DNA of 64,000 nt from CAWJFP01 sp963842155 (GCA_963842155.1 CAWJFP010000028.1:62001-126000); one strand, 5' to 3'. Positions 1 to 20,206 are shown, counted from the stretch's first letter. The notes: generated by a model not told the origin, from the sequence alone. Program-made: numbers and translations.

Positions 1-50
1 GGCGCTCGACCCCGGTCGAGCTGGAATATTCGCAAGTCGAGAAGGTGTGA
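1..50 (+). CDS. nusG: Transcription termination/antitermination factor NusG (3' end only)
   Basis: Only the last 15 codons and the TGA (48-50) are in the window. They read RSTPVELEYSQVEKV, which matches the end of the NusG KOW domain in alphaproteobacteria. NusG binds RNA polymerase and couples it to Rho or to the ribosome. Its place directly before rplK is the standard order. Too little is visible to judge the rest of the protein. Confidence 0.85.
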   Translation, partial: RSTPVELEYSQVEKV

Positions 51-154
51 AGGACGGCGCCGGCGCGTCCCGGTTCCGCTCGAGGCTGAAAATTCGCGGC
101 AGGCCCGCCACGGCCGTACCGCGGCCCCGTCACCAGAGAGGGTGAGGAAGAGAA

Positions 155-583
155 ATGGCGAAGAAGATCGATGGCTATATCAAGCTGCAGGTGCCGGCGG
201 GCGCGGCCAATCCCTCGCCGCCGATCGGCCCTGCTTTGGGCCAGCGCGGGCTCAATATCATGGAGTTCTGCAAGTCGTTCAATGCCGCGACCCAGAACCT
301 CGAGAAGGGCATGCCCATCCCCGTGGTGATCACGGTCTTCTCCGACCGCTCCTTCACCTTCCAGACCAAATCGCCGCCGGCGAGCTATTTCCTCAAGCGC
401 GCCGCCGGCATCGAGAAAGGCAGCCCGACGGCGGGCCGCGATCCCGTCGGCCGCGTCAGCATGACGCAGATCCGCGAGATCGCCGGCCAGAAGATGAAGG
501 ATCTGAACGCCAACGACGTCGAGGCGGCCGCCAGGATGCTGGCCGGCACCGCGCGCTCGATGGGCCTCGAAGTGGTGGAGTAG
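155..583 (+). CDS. rplK: 50S ribosomal protein L11
   Basis: The 142-residue product has the usual L11 length. It shows the N-terminal proline-rich switch (PPIGPALGQRGLNIMEFCK, about residues 22-40) and the C-terminal RNA-binding end GTARSMGLEVVE. L11 binds the GTPase-associated centre of 23S rRNA and takes part in factor-dependent GTP hydrolysis and the stringent response. The ATG follows a purine-rich ribosome site (GAGGAAGAG). It is separated from rplA by only four bases, so the two are co-transcribed. A longer overlapping frame starting upstream is a shadow. Confidence 0.98.
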   Translation: MAKKIDGYIKLQVPAGAANPSPPIGPALGQRGLNIMEFCKSFNAATQNLEKGMPIPVVITVFSDRSFTFQTKSPPASYFLKRAAGIEKGSPTAGRDPVGRVSMTQIREIAGQKMKDLNANDVEAAARMLAGTARSMGLEVVE

Positions 584-587
584 ACCC

Positions 588-1298
588 ATGGCAACGCATG
601 GCAAGCGCCTCCGCGGCGCCTACGAGAAGATCGACCGGGCCCGCTTCTACCCCCTCCGGGAGGCAGTCAAGCTATTGAAGGAATTCGCTAAACTGAAGTT
701 CGACGAGACCGTCGAGATCGCCATGAACCTGGGCATCGACCCGCGCCATTCGGATCAGCAGGTGCGCGGCGTCGTCTCGCTGCCGCACGGCACGGGCAAG
801 AGCGTACGGGTCGCCGTCTTCGCCAAGGGCGACAAGGCGAAGGACGCCCAGGCCGCCGGCGCCGACATCGTTGGCGCCGAGGATCTTGCGGAAAGGGTCC
901 AGCAGGGCCAAATAGACTTCGATCGTGTGATCGCAGCCCCCGACATGATGGCGGTGGTGGGCCGGCTCGGAAAAATTCTGGGGCCGCGCGGCCTCATGCC
1001 GAACCCGAAGCTGGGTACCGTGACCGCCGACGTGGCCAAGGCGGTGAAGGAGGCCAAGGCGGGCCAGGTGCAGTACCGCGCCGAGAAGGCCGGAATTCTG
1101 CATGCCGGCATCGGCAAGACCAGCTTCTCCGAGGATGCGATCATGGAGAATGTGCGCGCCTTCTACGACGCCGTGGCCAAGGCGAAGCCCAGCGGCGTGA
1201 AGGGTACTTTCGTCAAGAAGGTCTCGCTGAGTTCGACCATGGGGCCGGGCATGAAGCTCGATCTGGGCTCGCTCGGCGGCAGCGCCGGCGCGGCCTGA
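588..1298 (+). CDS. rplA: 50S ribosomal protein L1
   Basis: The 236-residue product has normal length for L1 and begins THGKRLRGAYEKIDRA. The conserved core GRLGKILGPRGLMPNPKLGTV lies near residues 124-144. L1 forms the mobile stalk that helps release deacylated tRNA from the E site, and in many bacteria it represses its own L11-L1 mRNA. It pairs with rplK in a two-gene unit, and a 361-bp gap follows before rplJ. Confidence 0.98.
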   Translation: MATHGKRLRGAYEKIDRARFYPLREAVKLLKEFAKLKFDETVEIAMNLGIDPRHSDQQVRGVVSLPHGTGKSVRVAVFAKGDKAKDAQAAGADIVGAEDLAERVQQGQIDFDRVIAAPDMMAVVGRLGKILGPRGLMPNPKLGTVTADVAKAVKEAKAGQVQYRAEKAGILHAGIGKTSFSEDAIMENVRAFYDAVAKAKPSGVKGTFVKKVSLSSTMGPGMKLDLGSLGGSAGAA

Positions 1299-1659
1299 GG
1301 CGTTTCGAGATTGGCCGCTCTCGGGCATTCGCCCGCAGGGCGGCCGCGGGCTTTGAGATCTGCCGCTTCCGGGCCCTGCCCGGCTGCGGCAAGGAGGGGC
1401 CGGCCTTGGCCGGTCCCGACCTGTCCAAGACTGCAGGTGCCGCGGCCGAGCGCCAAGGCATAAAGGGCGACCGCCTGCATAGACGGGAGTTGGACCCGGA
1501 CTTCCGGAGAGCGCCCGCGAGGGCGCCTCTCCGAGGACGGGCTTGAACTTCTGGGACAGGGTGAGCCGGACCTCCGGTTCGACCCGGGGGTCCAGAGCGC
1601 AACCGACCCCGAAGACCCCGCGAGAGGGGCCGTTCGGGGCAGAGGAAGCGGAGAAGACG
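1299..1659 (+). promoter_or_regulatory. Untranslated leader between rplA and rplJ, with an L10-leader-type hairpin
   Basis: This 361-bp stretch has no credible gene. Its clearest element is a hairpin at 1505-1533, CGGAGAG plus CGCCC paired to GGGCG plus CTCTCCG around a GCGA loop with one bulged C. A long structured leader before rplJ is where the L10(L12)4 complex represses rplJL translation in many bacteria, so an L10-leader role is inferred from position and structure. I found no convincing consensus promoter here. The in-frame extension of rplJ back to 1543 is poor protein and was not taken. Confidence 0.5.
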
Positions 1660-2178
1660 GTGCAACGCACGGAGAAACAGGAGCTGGTCTCCTCGCTCAA
1701 AAGCACCTTCCAGGAGGCCGCGATGGTGGTCGTCACCCACCAGAACGGGCTCACCGTGGCCGAGATTACGGAGCTGCGGCGGAAGATGCGGCAGGCGGGT
1801 GGCCGCTTCAAGGTGACCAAGAACCGTCTCGCGCGCCTCGCCTTGCAGGGCACGCCATATGAAGGGCTCGCGCATCTCTTTACCGGTCCCACCGCGATCG
1901 CCATCTCGAGCGATCCGGTGGCGGCGGCGAAGACGGCGGTCGACTTCTCGAAGACTCACGAGAAGCTACGGATCACCGGCGGTGCGTTGGGCCAGCGCGT
2001 GCTCGATGCCGAGGGCGTCAAGTCGCTCGCCACGCTGCCGTCCTTGGACGTGTTGCGCGGCAGGCTGCTTGGCCTCATCGCCACGCCGGCGACGCGAATC
2101 GCCAGCCTGCTCAAGGCGCCCGCAGGACAGCTCGCGCGCGTCCTGCAGGCCCATGCCACCAAAGGCGAGGCGGCATAG
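1660..2178 (+). CDS. rplJ: 50S ribosomal protein L10
   Basis: I place the start at the GTG at 1660, preceded by AGAGGAAGCGGAG, because it gives the normal 172-residue L10 starting VQRTEKQELVSSLK. The same frame is open back to 1543, but the added residues do not look like L10. L10 anchors two or three L7/L12 dimers to the 50S stalk and, with L12, represses its own mRNA. It lies 43 bp before rplL, the usual partner. Confidence 0.96.
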   Translation: MQRTEKQELVSSLKSTFQEAAMVVVTHQNGLTVAEITELRRKMRQAGGRFKVTKNRLARLALQGTPYEGLAHLFTGPTAIAISSDPVAAAKTAVDFSKTHEKLRITGGALGQRVLDAEGVKSLATLPSLDVLRGRLLGLIATPATRIASLLKAPAGQLARVLQAHATKGEAA

Positions 2179-2221
2179 ACCCCCGAAGTAACCCGAAGTT
2201 CAAGCTCAAGGAGAGACTTAA

Positions 2222-2596
2222 ATGGCCGATCTAGCGCATCTCGTGAACGAGCTCTCGAAGCTCACCGTCATCGAGGCAGCCGAGCTCAGCAAGCTCTTGG
2301 AAGAGAAGTGGGGCGTCTCCGCCGCCGCGCAGGTCGCGGTCGCGGCGGCACCGGCCGCTGCCGCCGCGCCCGCCGCCGAGGAGCAGACCGAGTTCAGCGT
2401 CATCCTGGCGGCGAGCGGCGAGAAGAAGATCAACGTGATCAAGGAGGTCCGCGCCATCACCGGGCTCGGCCTCAAGGAAGCCAAGGATCTGGTCGAGGGC
2501 GCGCCCAAGGCGGTCAAGGAAGGCGTCAGCAAGGACGAGGCTGCCAAGCTCAGGAAGCAGCTCGAGGACGCCGGCGCCACGGTCGAGGTGAAGTAG
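2222..2596 (+). CDS. rplL: 50S ribosomal protein L7/L12
   Basis: The 124-residue acidic protein has an N-terminal dimerisation segment (DLAHLVNELSKLTVIEAAELSKLLEEKWGV), an Ala/Pro hinge at about residues 37-58, and the C-terminal factor-binding domain ending GATVEVK. It forms the flexible stalk that recruits EF-Tu, EF-G and IF2. The ATG follows AAGGAGAG, a strong ribosome site suited to the multi-copy stoichiometry of L12. Confidence 0.98.
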   Translation: MADLAHLVNELSKLTVIEAAELSKLLEEKWGVSAAAQVAVAAAPAAAAAPAAEEQTEFSVILAASGEKKINVIKEVRAITGLGLKEAKDLVEGAPKAVKEGVSKDEAAKLRKQLEDAGATVEVK

Positions 2597-2634
2597 GCGG
2601 GTCGCGGCCCCCACCCGGCTAGCTGCGCTCGCCA

Positions 2635-2725
2635 CCCTCTCCCTCGGCGGGGGAGAGGGTTTGCGCAGTGCCGCGCTGAGCCCTCTCCCCTCGAGGAAGA
2701 GGGCGGACGGGCGCCGGAAGGCGCC
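2635..2725 (+). repeat. Three tandem GC hairpins between rplL and rpoB
   Basis: Three inverted repeats follow each other. The first is CCCTCTCCC/GGGAGAGGG (2635-2643 with 2651-2659), the second CCCTCT/AGAGGG (2681-2686 with 2698-2703), and the third GCGCC/GGCGC around GGAA (2711-2724). The first is followed by only three Ts, so it would be a weak terminator at best. In many bacteria the rplL-rpoB gap holds an attenuator that lowers rpoBC transcription, which is the inferred role. A related CCCTCTC/GAGAGGG hairpin recurs after rpoC, so a dispersed repeat is the alternative. Confidence 0.5.
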
Positions 2726-2818
2726 GGGCGGGCGAGGGGTACCGGCGCTTCAAGCGTTGGTCTTGCCGTCTCGATTTCGAGCCGGCGCATGGTTTAGGTA
2801 CGAGGAGCGGAACGAGCA

Positions 2819-6982
<4,164 letters not shown>

Positions 6983-7082
6983 GACGGCCGGGCGAGCCGC
7001 CGAGGCCAAAGGAAGTGACGCGCGCCGCACCCGCGAGGGACGGCGCGCCGGATAGCCGGAACGAGGCGAGAGGAGAGATCGC

Positions 7083-11258
<4,176 letters not shown>

Positions 11259-11289
11259 GCCGCCAGTTGCGTCGCACGAGCTAGCCCAA

Positions 11290-11318
11290 CCCTCTCTCCT
11301 CCTTCGCCGGGGAGAGGG
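11290..11318 (+). terminator. Hairpin after rpoC, possible weak terminator or dispersed repeat
   Basis: CCCTCTC (11290-11296) pairs with GAGAGGG (11312-11318). There is no T-run after it, so intrinsic termination would be poor. Its stem is nearly the same as the first hairpin between rplL and rpoB, which argues that both belong to a recurring palindromic element rather than being dedicated terminators. Confidence 0.35.
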
Positions 11319-11470
11319 CGGGTGGGGCCAGGCGACTTCCGGTGAGGGGCTCTTGCGGACTGCGGCCTCCGTGACGGGGCGGGTCCGAGCCCCGATCTAT
11401 CCTCGCCGCGGCGCTTCCTCCCCGCGCGCCCGTCGCGACCGGAAAAGGGCGAAATTCCTCATACCGGCGC

Positions 11471-11499
11471 TTGACGGCGCCTTGAGCGGGACATAGTAT
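11471..11499 (+). promoter_or_regulatory. Sigma-70-type promoter candidate for the rpsL-rpsG-fusA-tuf genes
   Basis: TTGACG at 11471-11476 is separated by 17 bases from TAGTAT at 11494-11499. The -35 matches five of six consensus bases and the -10 four of six. Transcription would begin near 11506, leaving a leader of about 200 nt that contains the 11593-11617 hairpin. The position at the head of the str group supports it. Confidence 0.55.
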
Positions 11500-11706
11500 G
11501 CGGCGCCTTTGGTTGGGGGTTGGCGGTAGGCGATCCGCCTAGACGCAACTCCCGGGTTCAGAAAGCCCGAACACAATTCGATTTACGCCTTTCGCGGGTT
11601 GGCGAAGAGAACCCGCGCGGAGCGGGGCTCGCGCCACCGCTCGTGTTTTGTTTGCACGGACGATGCGCCGCCCCGGGGCGGCGGATAGGGCAGAGGATAG
11701 GACGGA

Positions 11707-12078
11707 ATGCCGACGATCAACCAGCTGGTGCGCCATCCGCGCCGGCCGCAGCCGGCGAAGAACAAGGTGCCGGCGCTGCAGGAATGCCCGCAGAAGCGCG
11801 GCGTCTGCACGCGCGTCTACACCACCACGCCGAAGAAGCCGAACTCGGCCTTGCGCAAGGTGGCGCGCGTGCGGCTCACCAACGGCTTCGAGGTCACCAG
11901 CTACATCCCCGGCGAGGGTCATAATCTGCAGGAGCATTCCGTGGTGCTGATCCGCGGCGGCCGCGTCAAGGACCTGCCGGGCGTGCGCTACCACATCATC
12001 CGCGGCACCCTCGACACGCAGGGCGTGAACGACCGCCGCCAGCGCCGGTCGAAATACGGCGCCAAGCGGCCGAAGTAA
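11707..12078 (+). CDS. rpsL: 30S ribosomal protein S12
   Basis: The 123-residue protein has the S12 signatures TTTPKKPNSALRKVARVRL and PGEGHNLQEHSVVLIRGG. Lys43 and Lys88, the positions most often changed in streptomycin resistance, are both Lys here, so the sequence looks sensitive. S12 sits at the decoding centre. It leads the str group rpsL-rpsG-fusA-tuf and is followed by rpsG after 15 bp. Confidence 0.99.
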   Translation: MPTINQLVRHPRRPQPAKNKVPALQECPQKRGVCTRVYTTTPKKPNSALRKVARVRLTNGFEVTSYIPGEGHNLQEHSVVLIRGGRVKDLPGVRYHIIRGTLDTQGVNDRRQRRSKYGAKRPK

Positions 12079-12093
12079 CGGAGCGGGAAAGCA

Positions 12094-12564
12094 ATGTCGC
12101 GTCGTCGTCGTGCCGAGAAGCGCGAGGTTTTGCCGGATCCCAAGTACGGCGACCACGTGCTCAACAAGTTCATGAACAGCCTGATGGTCACCGGCAAGAA
12201 GTCGGTCGCCGAGGGCGTGGTCTACAGCGCGCTGGAGACGATCGAGAAGCGCACCAGCCAGGACCCCATCAAGGTGTTCCGCGACGCGCTCGACAACGTC
12301 CGCCCGGCGATCGAGGTGCGCTCGCGCCGCGTCGGCGGCGCCACTTTCCAGGTCCCCGTCGAGGTGCGCCACGAGCGCAGCCAGGCGCTCGCCATCCGCT
12401 GGCTCATCACCGCCGCGCGCGCCCGCTCCGAATACACCATGATCGAGCGCCTCTCCAACGAGCTGCTCGACGCCGCGAACAACCGCGGCTCCGCCGTCAA
12501 GAAGCGCGAAGACACGCACAAGATGGCCGAGGCCAACCGCGCCTTCTCCCATTACCGCTGGTAG
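12094..12564 (+). CDS. rpsG: 30S ribosomal protein S7
   Basis: The 156-residue product has normal S7 length and starts SRRRRAEKREVLPDPKYGD. S7 nucleates assembly of the 30S head and contacts E-site tRNA, and in E. coli it represses the str operon. The ATG follows GGAGCGGGAAAGCA. fusA begins 16 bp after its stop, so translation is probably linked. Confidence 0.99.
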   Translation: MSRRRRAEKREVLPDPKYGDHVLNKFMNSLMVTGKKSVAEGVVYSALETIEKRTSQDPIKVFRDALDNVRPAIEVRSRRVGGATFQVPVEVRHERSQALAIRWLITAARARSEYTMIERLSNELLDAANNRGSAVKKREDTHKMAEANRAFSHYRW

Positions 12565-12580
12565 CCGCGAGAGCCCGATC

Positions 12581-14656
<2,076 letters not shown>

Positions 14657-14702
14657 CCGCCGTCGATAAAGCGACGTCATCTCGCGGAATGGAGAGACCA
14701 AA

Positions 14703-15895
<1,193 letters not shown>

Positions 15896-15946
15896 ACAGG
15901 CTGATAGGAGAGCCCGGGCGCGCGACCCGGGCGGAAGGCGACGAAC

Positions 15947-16261
<315 letters not shown>

Positions 16262-16273
16262 GGGATGACGGCA

Positions 16274-16996
16274 ATGCGTACCGGGCTCGTCGCGCGCAAG
16301 GTCGGCATGACCCGCCTCTTCCGGGAGAGCGGCGAGCATGTGCCCGTCACCGTGCTTCAGGTCGAGGCCTGCCAGGTGGTGGCCCAGCGCACCCGGGAGA
16401 CGGACGGCTATACCGCCCTCCAGCTCGGCGTCGGCAAAGCCAAGGTCAAGGCGCTCACCAAGGGCGAGCGCGGCCATTTCGCCAAGGCCAAGGTCGAGCC
16501 CAAGCGCAAGCTGGTCGAGTTCCGCGTCAGCCCCGACGCTCTCATCGAGGTGGGCGCCGAGCTCTCGGTCGAGCATTTCCTGCCCGGCCAATTCGTCGAC
16601 GTGACCGGCACCACCATCGGCAAGGGTTTCGCCGGCGCCATCAAGCGCCATCATTTCGGCGGTCTGCGCGCGAGCCACGGCGTCTCGATCTCCCATCGCA
16701 GCCACGGCTCGACCGGCCACCGCCAGGATCCGGGCAAGACCTTCAAGGGCAAGAAGATGGCCGGCCATCTGGGCGACTGCCGGCGCACCACGCAGAACGT
16801 CAAGGTGGCGGCGACCGACGCTGCGCGCGGCCTCATCATGATCGAGGGCGCGGTGCCGGGCGCGGCCGGGGGCTATGTGCTGGTGCGCGACGCGGTCAAG
16901 CGGCCGGCGCCCAAGGATCTCCCCTTCCCCGGCGCCGTGGTGAAGGCGCCGTCGACCGCGGCACCCGAGGCCGCCGCCGGGACGAGCGAGGCATGA
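16274..16996 (+). CDS. rplC: 50S ribosomal protein L3
   Basis: I start at the ATG at 16274 (MRTGLVARKVGMTRLF), because AGGGGATGA lies at good spacing and homologues start there. An in-frame ATG at 16265 adds three residues. The signature GFAGAIKRHHFGG and the SHRSHGSTGHRQDPGKTFKGKKM region are intact. L3 is an early assembly protein reaching toward the peptidyl-transferase centre. The C-terminus has an Ala-rich extension after FPGAVVKAP. Its stop overlaps the rplD start. Confidence 0.97.
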   Translation: MRTGLVARKVGMTRLFRESGEHVPVTVLQVEACQVVAQRTRETDGYTALQLGVGKAKVKALTKGERGHFAKAKVEPKRKLVEFRVSPDALIEVGAELSVEHFLPGQFVDVTGTTIGKGFAGAIKRHHFGGLRASHGVSISHRSHGSTGHRQDPGKTFKGKKMAGHLGDCRRTTQNVKVAATDAARGLIMIEGAVPGAAGGYVLVRDAVKRPAPKDLPFPGAVVKAPSTAAPEAAAGTSEA

Positions 16997-17622
16997 GCGC
17001 CATGAAGGCCAAGATCATCAATCTCGACAACAAGTCGGTCGGCGAGCTCGAGCTCGAGGAGGCCGTGTTCGGCGTGGCGCTGCGCAAGGACATCCTCGCG
17101 CGCATGGTCAATTGGCAACTCGCCAAGCGCCGCCAAGGCACGCACAAGACCAAGGGCATCAGCGACATCAGCGGCACGACCAAGAAGCCCTACAAGCAGA
17201 AGGGCACCGGCCGTGCGCGGCAGGGCAGCCTGCGCTCGCCCCAGTTCCGCGGCGGCGCCGTGATCTTCGGCCCGGTGGTGCGCAGCCACGCCTTCGACCT
17301 GCAGAAGAAGGTGCGGAAGCTCGCCTTGCGCACGGCCCTCTCGGCCAAGCAGGCCGAGGGCAAGCTCGTCGTCATCGACGAGGCGCGCATCGCCGAGGCC
17401 AAGACAGGCGCGCTCGCCAAGCGCCTCGGCAAGCTCGGCTGGGCGTCGGTGCTGATCATCGACGGGCCGGAGCTCGACGCCAATTTCGCGCGCGCCGCGC
17501 GCAACCTGCCCGGGGTGGACCTGCTGCCCCAGCAGGGCGCCAACGTCTACGACATCCTGCGCCGTGACACCCTCGTGCTCACCCGCGCGGCGGTCGAGAA
17601 GCTGCAGGAGCGCCTGCGATGA
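16993..17622 (+). CDS. rplD: 50S ribosomal protein L4
   Basis: The frame overlaps the rplC stop by ATGA at 16993 and gives 209 residues. A start at 17002 (MKAKIINLDNKSVGELEL) would match most homologues and give 206. The conserved loop GISDISGTTKKPYKQKGTGRARQGS and RGGAVIFGP are present. L4 lines the polypeptide exit tunnel and autoregulates the S10 operon in gammaproteobacteria. A long open frame upstream, running through tuf and rpsJ in the same phase, is spurious. Confidence 0.96.
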   Translation: MSAMKAKIINLDNKSVGELELEEAVFGVALRKDILARMVNWQLAKRRQGTHKTKGISDISGTTKKPYKQKGTGRARQGSLRSPQFRGGAVIFGPVVRSHAFDLQKKVRKLALRTALSAKQAEGKLVVIDEARIAEAKTGALAKRLGKLGWASVLIIDGPELDANFARAARNLPGVDLLPQQGANVYDILRRDTLVLTRAAVEKLQERLR

Positions 17623-17942
17623 CCAAGCGCCATTCCGGCAAGGCCGTAGTGAGCCAGGAGCGCATGTACGAGATCGTGCGCGCGCCGTTGGTGACGGAGA
17701 AGTCGACGCGCGGCTCGGAGCACAACCAGGTGACATTCCGCGTGCCGCTCGACGCTACCAAGCCCGAGATCAAGGCGGCGATCGAGGGCCTCTTCAAGGT
17801 CAAGGTGAAGGCGATCAACACTATCCGCCTCGCCGGCAAGACGAAGCGCTTCCGCGGCCGGATGGGGCGGCGCTCGGACATCAAGAAGGCGATCGTGTCG
17901 CTCGTCGAAGGCCAGACCATCGACGTGACCACGGGTATCTGA
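17619..17942 (+). CDS. rplW: 50S ribosomal protein L23
   Basis: The 107-residue product overlaps rplD by ATGA. The core ERMYEIVRAPLVTEKSTR and the C-terminal KKAIVSLVEGQTIDV are typical. L23 sits at the tunnel exit and is the docking site for trigger factor and the signal recognition particle. Confidence 0.97.
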   Translation: MTKRHSGKAVVSQERMYEIVRAPLVTEKSTRGSEHNQVTFRVPLDATKPEIKAAIEGLFKVKVKAINTIRLAGKTKRFRGRMGRRSDIKKAIVSLVEGQTIDVTTGI

Positions 17943-17959
17943 GGGAGCGGCGGCAAACC

Positions 17960-18790
17960 ATGGCGCTCAAGACATTCAAGCCGGCCACCCCGAGCCTGCG
18001 CGGCCTCGTGATGGTCGACCGCTCGGAGTTGTGGAAGGGCAATCCCGTCAAGGCGCTCACCGAGGGCAAGCATTCCACCGGCGGGCGCAACAACCATGGC
18101 CATATCACGACCTGGCAGAAGGGCGGCGGGCACAAGCGCCGCTACCGCCTCGTCGATTTCGTGCGCCGCGCCAAATGGGGCATGCCGGCGGTGGTCGAGC
18201 GGCTGGAATACGACCCCAACCGCACCGCCTTCATCGCCCTCATCAAGTACGAGGACGGCGAGCTTGCCTACATTCTGGCCCCGCAGCGCCTCAAGGCGGG
18301 CGATACGGTGGTGGCGGGCGAGAAGGAGGACATCAAGCCGGGCAACGCCATGCCGCTCGCCAACATCCCCGTCGGCACCATCGTGCATAACGTCGAGATG
18401 AAGGTGGGCAAGGGCGGGCAGCTCGCGCGCGCCGCGGGCGGCTACGTGCAGCTCGTCGGGCGCGATGCCGGCTATGCGCTCGTCAAGCTCGGCTCGGGCG
18501 AGGTGCGCATGGTGCGCGCCGAATGCATGGCGACGATCGGCGCCGTGTCGAATCCCGACCACGGCAACATCAAGATCGGCAAGGCCGGCCGCTCGCGCTG
18601 GCTCGGGCGCCGGCCGGTCGTGCGCGGGGTCGCCATGAACCCCATCGACCATCCCCATGGCGGCGGCGAGGGCCGCACCAAGGGCGGGCGCCATCCGGTG
18701 ACGCCCTGGGGCATCGGCACCAAGGGCAAGCGCACGCGCAAGAACAAGGCGACGGGCAAGTACATCTTGCGCCGCCGCTTCCAGAAGTAG
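17960..18790 (+). CDS. rplB: 50S ribosomal protein L2
   Basis: The 276-residue protein starts ALKTFKPATPSLRGLVMVDRS at the ATG at 17960, after GAGGGAGCGGCGG. The frame is open further upstream but that part overlaps rplW and is not L2. The C-terminal AMNPIDHPHGGGEGRTKGG holds the conserved His near the peptidyl-transferase centre. L2 is needed for subunit association and peptidyl transfer. Confidence 0.98.
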   Translation: MALKTFKPATPSLRGLVMVDRSELWKGNPVKALTEGKHSTGGRNNHGHITTWQKGGGHKRRYRLVDFVRRAKWGMPAVVERLEYDPNRTAFIALIKYEDGELAYILAPQRLKAGDTVVAGEKEDIKPGNAMPLANIPVGTIVHNVEMKVGKGGQLARAAGGYVQLVGRDAGYALVKLGSGEVRMVRAECMATIGAVSNPDHGNIKIGKAGRSRWLGRRPVVRGVAMNPIDHPHGGGEGRTKGGRHPVTPWGIGTKGKRTRKNKATGKYILRRRFQK

Positions 18791-18802
18791 AGGAGCGTCA
18801 TC

Positions 18803-19081
18803 GTGTCTCGTTCGGTCTGGAAGGGTCCCTTCGTCGACGGCTTTCTCCTGAAGAAGGCCGAGAAGTCGCGCGAGTCGGGGCGCAAGGACGTGATCAGGAC
18901 CTGGTCGCGCCGCTCGACCATCCTGCCCCAGTTCGTCGGCATCACCTTCGGCGTCCATAACGGGCACAAGTTCATCCCCGTGCTGGTGACGGAGAACATG
19001 GTGGGCCACAAGTTCGGCGAGTTCGCGCCGACCCGCACCTTCCACGGCCACGCCGCGGACAAGAAGGTGAAGAGGGCCTGA
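18803..19081 (+). CDS. rpsS: 30S ribosomal protein S19
   Basis: The 92-residue product uses a GTG start at 18803 (SRSVWKGPFVDGFLLKKAEK) after AGAGGAGCG. The motif EFAPTRTFHGHAADKK closes the protein. S19 forms part of the 30S head and the A-site finger bridge. Its last base overlaps the rplV start (TGATG), implying coupled translation. Confidence 0.98.
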   Translation: MSRSVWKGPFVDGFLLKKAEKSRESGRKDVIRTWSRRSTILPQFVGITFGVHNGHKFIPVLVTENMVGHKFGEFAPTRTFHGHAADKKVKRA

Positions 19082-19476
19082 TGGGCAAGCAAGCAAGCGA
19101 GCGACGCCTGGCCGATAACGAGGCCATGGCCTTCGCCAGCAGCATCCGCACCAGCGCGCGCAAGCTCAACCTCGTGGCCGAGAGCATCCGCGGGCTCACG
19201 GCGGAGAAGGCGCTCGCCGAGCTCGCCTTCTCGCGCCGCCGCATCGCGGTCGAGGTCAAGAAGGTGCTCGCCGCTGCGATCGCCAATGCCGAGAACAACC
19301 ACCAGCTCGACGTGGACCGCCTCGTCGTCGCCGAGGCGACCGTCGGGCGCGCGCTGGTCATGAAGCGCTTCCATGCGCGGGCGCGCGGGCGCGGCGCGCG
19401 CGTCGAGAAGCCGTTCAGCAACCTCCGCATCGTCGTGCGCGAGCGGAGCGAGGCGAAAGCCGAGGAGAGAGCCTGA
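19081..19476 (+). CDS. rplV: 50S ribosomal protein L22
   Basis: The 131-residue product has the L22 core SARKLNLVAESIRGLTAEKAL and the beta-hairpin RFHARARGRGARVEKPFSNLRIVV that lines the exit tunnel, where macrolide-resistance changes occur. The hairpin looks normal. It overlaps both neighbours by one base (TGATG), so it is translationally coupled to rpsS and rpsC. Confidence 0.98.
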   Translation: MGKQASERRLADNEAMAFASSIRTSARKLNLVAESIRGLTAEKALAELAFSRRRIAVEVKKVLAAAIANAENNHQLDVDRLVVAEATVGRALVMKRFHARARGRGARVEKPFSNLRIVVRERSEAKAEERA

Positions 19477-20153
19477 TGGGCCATAAAGTCAATCCGACCG
19501 GATTTCGACTCGGCGTGAACCGCACCTGGGATTCGCGCTGGTTCGCCGACGACGGCTACGCCGCGCTCCTGCACGAGGATCTGAAGCTGCGCCAGTATCT
19601 CTACGAGCGGCTGGCGCAAGCCGGCGTCGCGCGCGTGGTAATCGAGCGGCCGGCGAAGAAGGCGCGCATCACCATCCATACGGCGCGCCCCGGCGTCGTC
19701 ATCGGCAAGAAGGGCGCCGACATCGAGAAGCTGCGCCAGGACATCGCCAAGATGACGAGCAGCGAGGTGCATCTCAACATCGTGGAGATCCGCAAGCCCG
19801 AGCTGGAAGCGCGGCTCGTGGCCGAGAACATCGCCCAGCAGCTCGAGCGCCGCGTCGCCTTCCGCCGCGCCATGAAGCGGGCGGTGCAGTCGGCCATGCG
19901 GCTCGGCGCCCAGGGCATCCGCATCCAATGCGGCGGCCGGCTGGGCGGGGCCGAGATCGCGCGCGTCGAATGGTATCGCGAGGGGCGCGTGCCGCTCCAT
20001 ACGCTGCGCGCCGACATCGATTACGGCACGGCGACCGCCAAGACCACCTACGGCACCTGCGGCGTGAAGGTCTGGGTGTTCAAGGGCGAGATCATGGCGC
20101 ATGACCCCATGGCCCAGGACAAGCGGCTCGCCGAGCAGCAGGTCGCGCGCTGA
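19476..20153 (+). CDS. rpsC: 30S ribosomal protein S3
   Basis: The 225-residue protein starts GHKVNPTGFRLGVNRTWDSRW and has the KH motif VVIGKKGADIEKLRQDI. S3 lines the mRNA entry channel and has helicase activity with S4 and S5. Its last codons, encoding EQQVAR plus the stop, lie inside a 28-bp sequence repeated immediately downstream. Confidence 0.98.
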   Translation: MGHKVNPTGFRLGVNRTWDSRWFADDGYAALLHEDLKLRQYLYERLAQAGVARVVIERPAKKARITIHTARPGVVIGKKGADIEKLRQDIAKMTSSEVHLNIVEIRKPELEARLVAENIAQQLERRVAFRRAMKRAVQSAMRLGAQGIRIQCGGRLGGAEIARVEWYREGRVPLHTLRADIDYGTATAKTTYGTCGVKVWVFKGEIMAHDPMAQDKRLAEQQVAR

Positions 20154-20192
20154 GCGCATGAGGACGAGCAGCAGGTCGCGCGCTGAGCGCAT
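20132..20192 (+). repeat. 28-bp direct repeat copying the 3' end of rpsC
   Basis: The 28 bases at 20132-20159, which encode the last six residues and stop of rpsC plus seven more bases, recur exactly at 20165-20192 with five bases (20160-20164) between, a period of 33. The second copy lies just before the rplP ribosome site GAGGAAGAGAGAG. It looks like a recent slippage duplication that left rpsC intact and lengthened the gap to rplP to 53 bp, large for this cluster. Confidence 0.9.
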
Positions 20193-20206
20193 AGAGGAAG
20201 AGAGAG

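Larger units (their letters stand above)
11259..11706 (+). other. Intergenic region between rpoC and rpsL (no gene)
   Basis: This 448-bp gap separates the rif and str parts of the supercluster. It contains a CCCTCTC/GAGAGGG hairpin at 11290-11296/11312-11318 just after rpoC, a promoter candidate at 11471-11499, and a leader hairpin CGCGGGTT/AACCCGCG at 11593-11600/11610-11617. Frames open across it have no family resemblance and I consider them non-coding. Confidence 0.6.
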
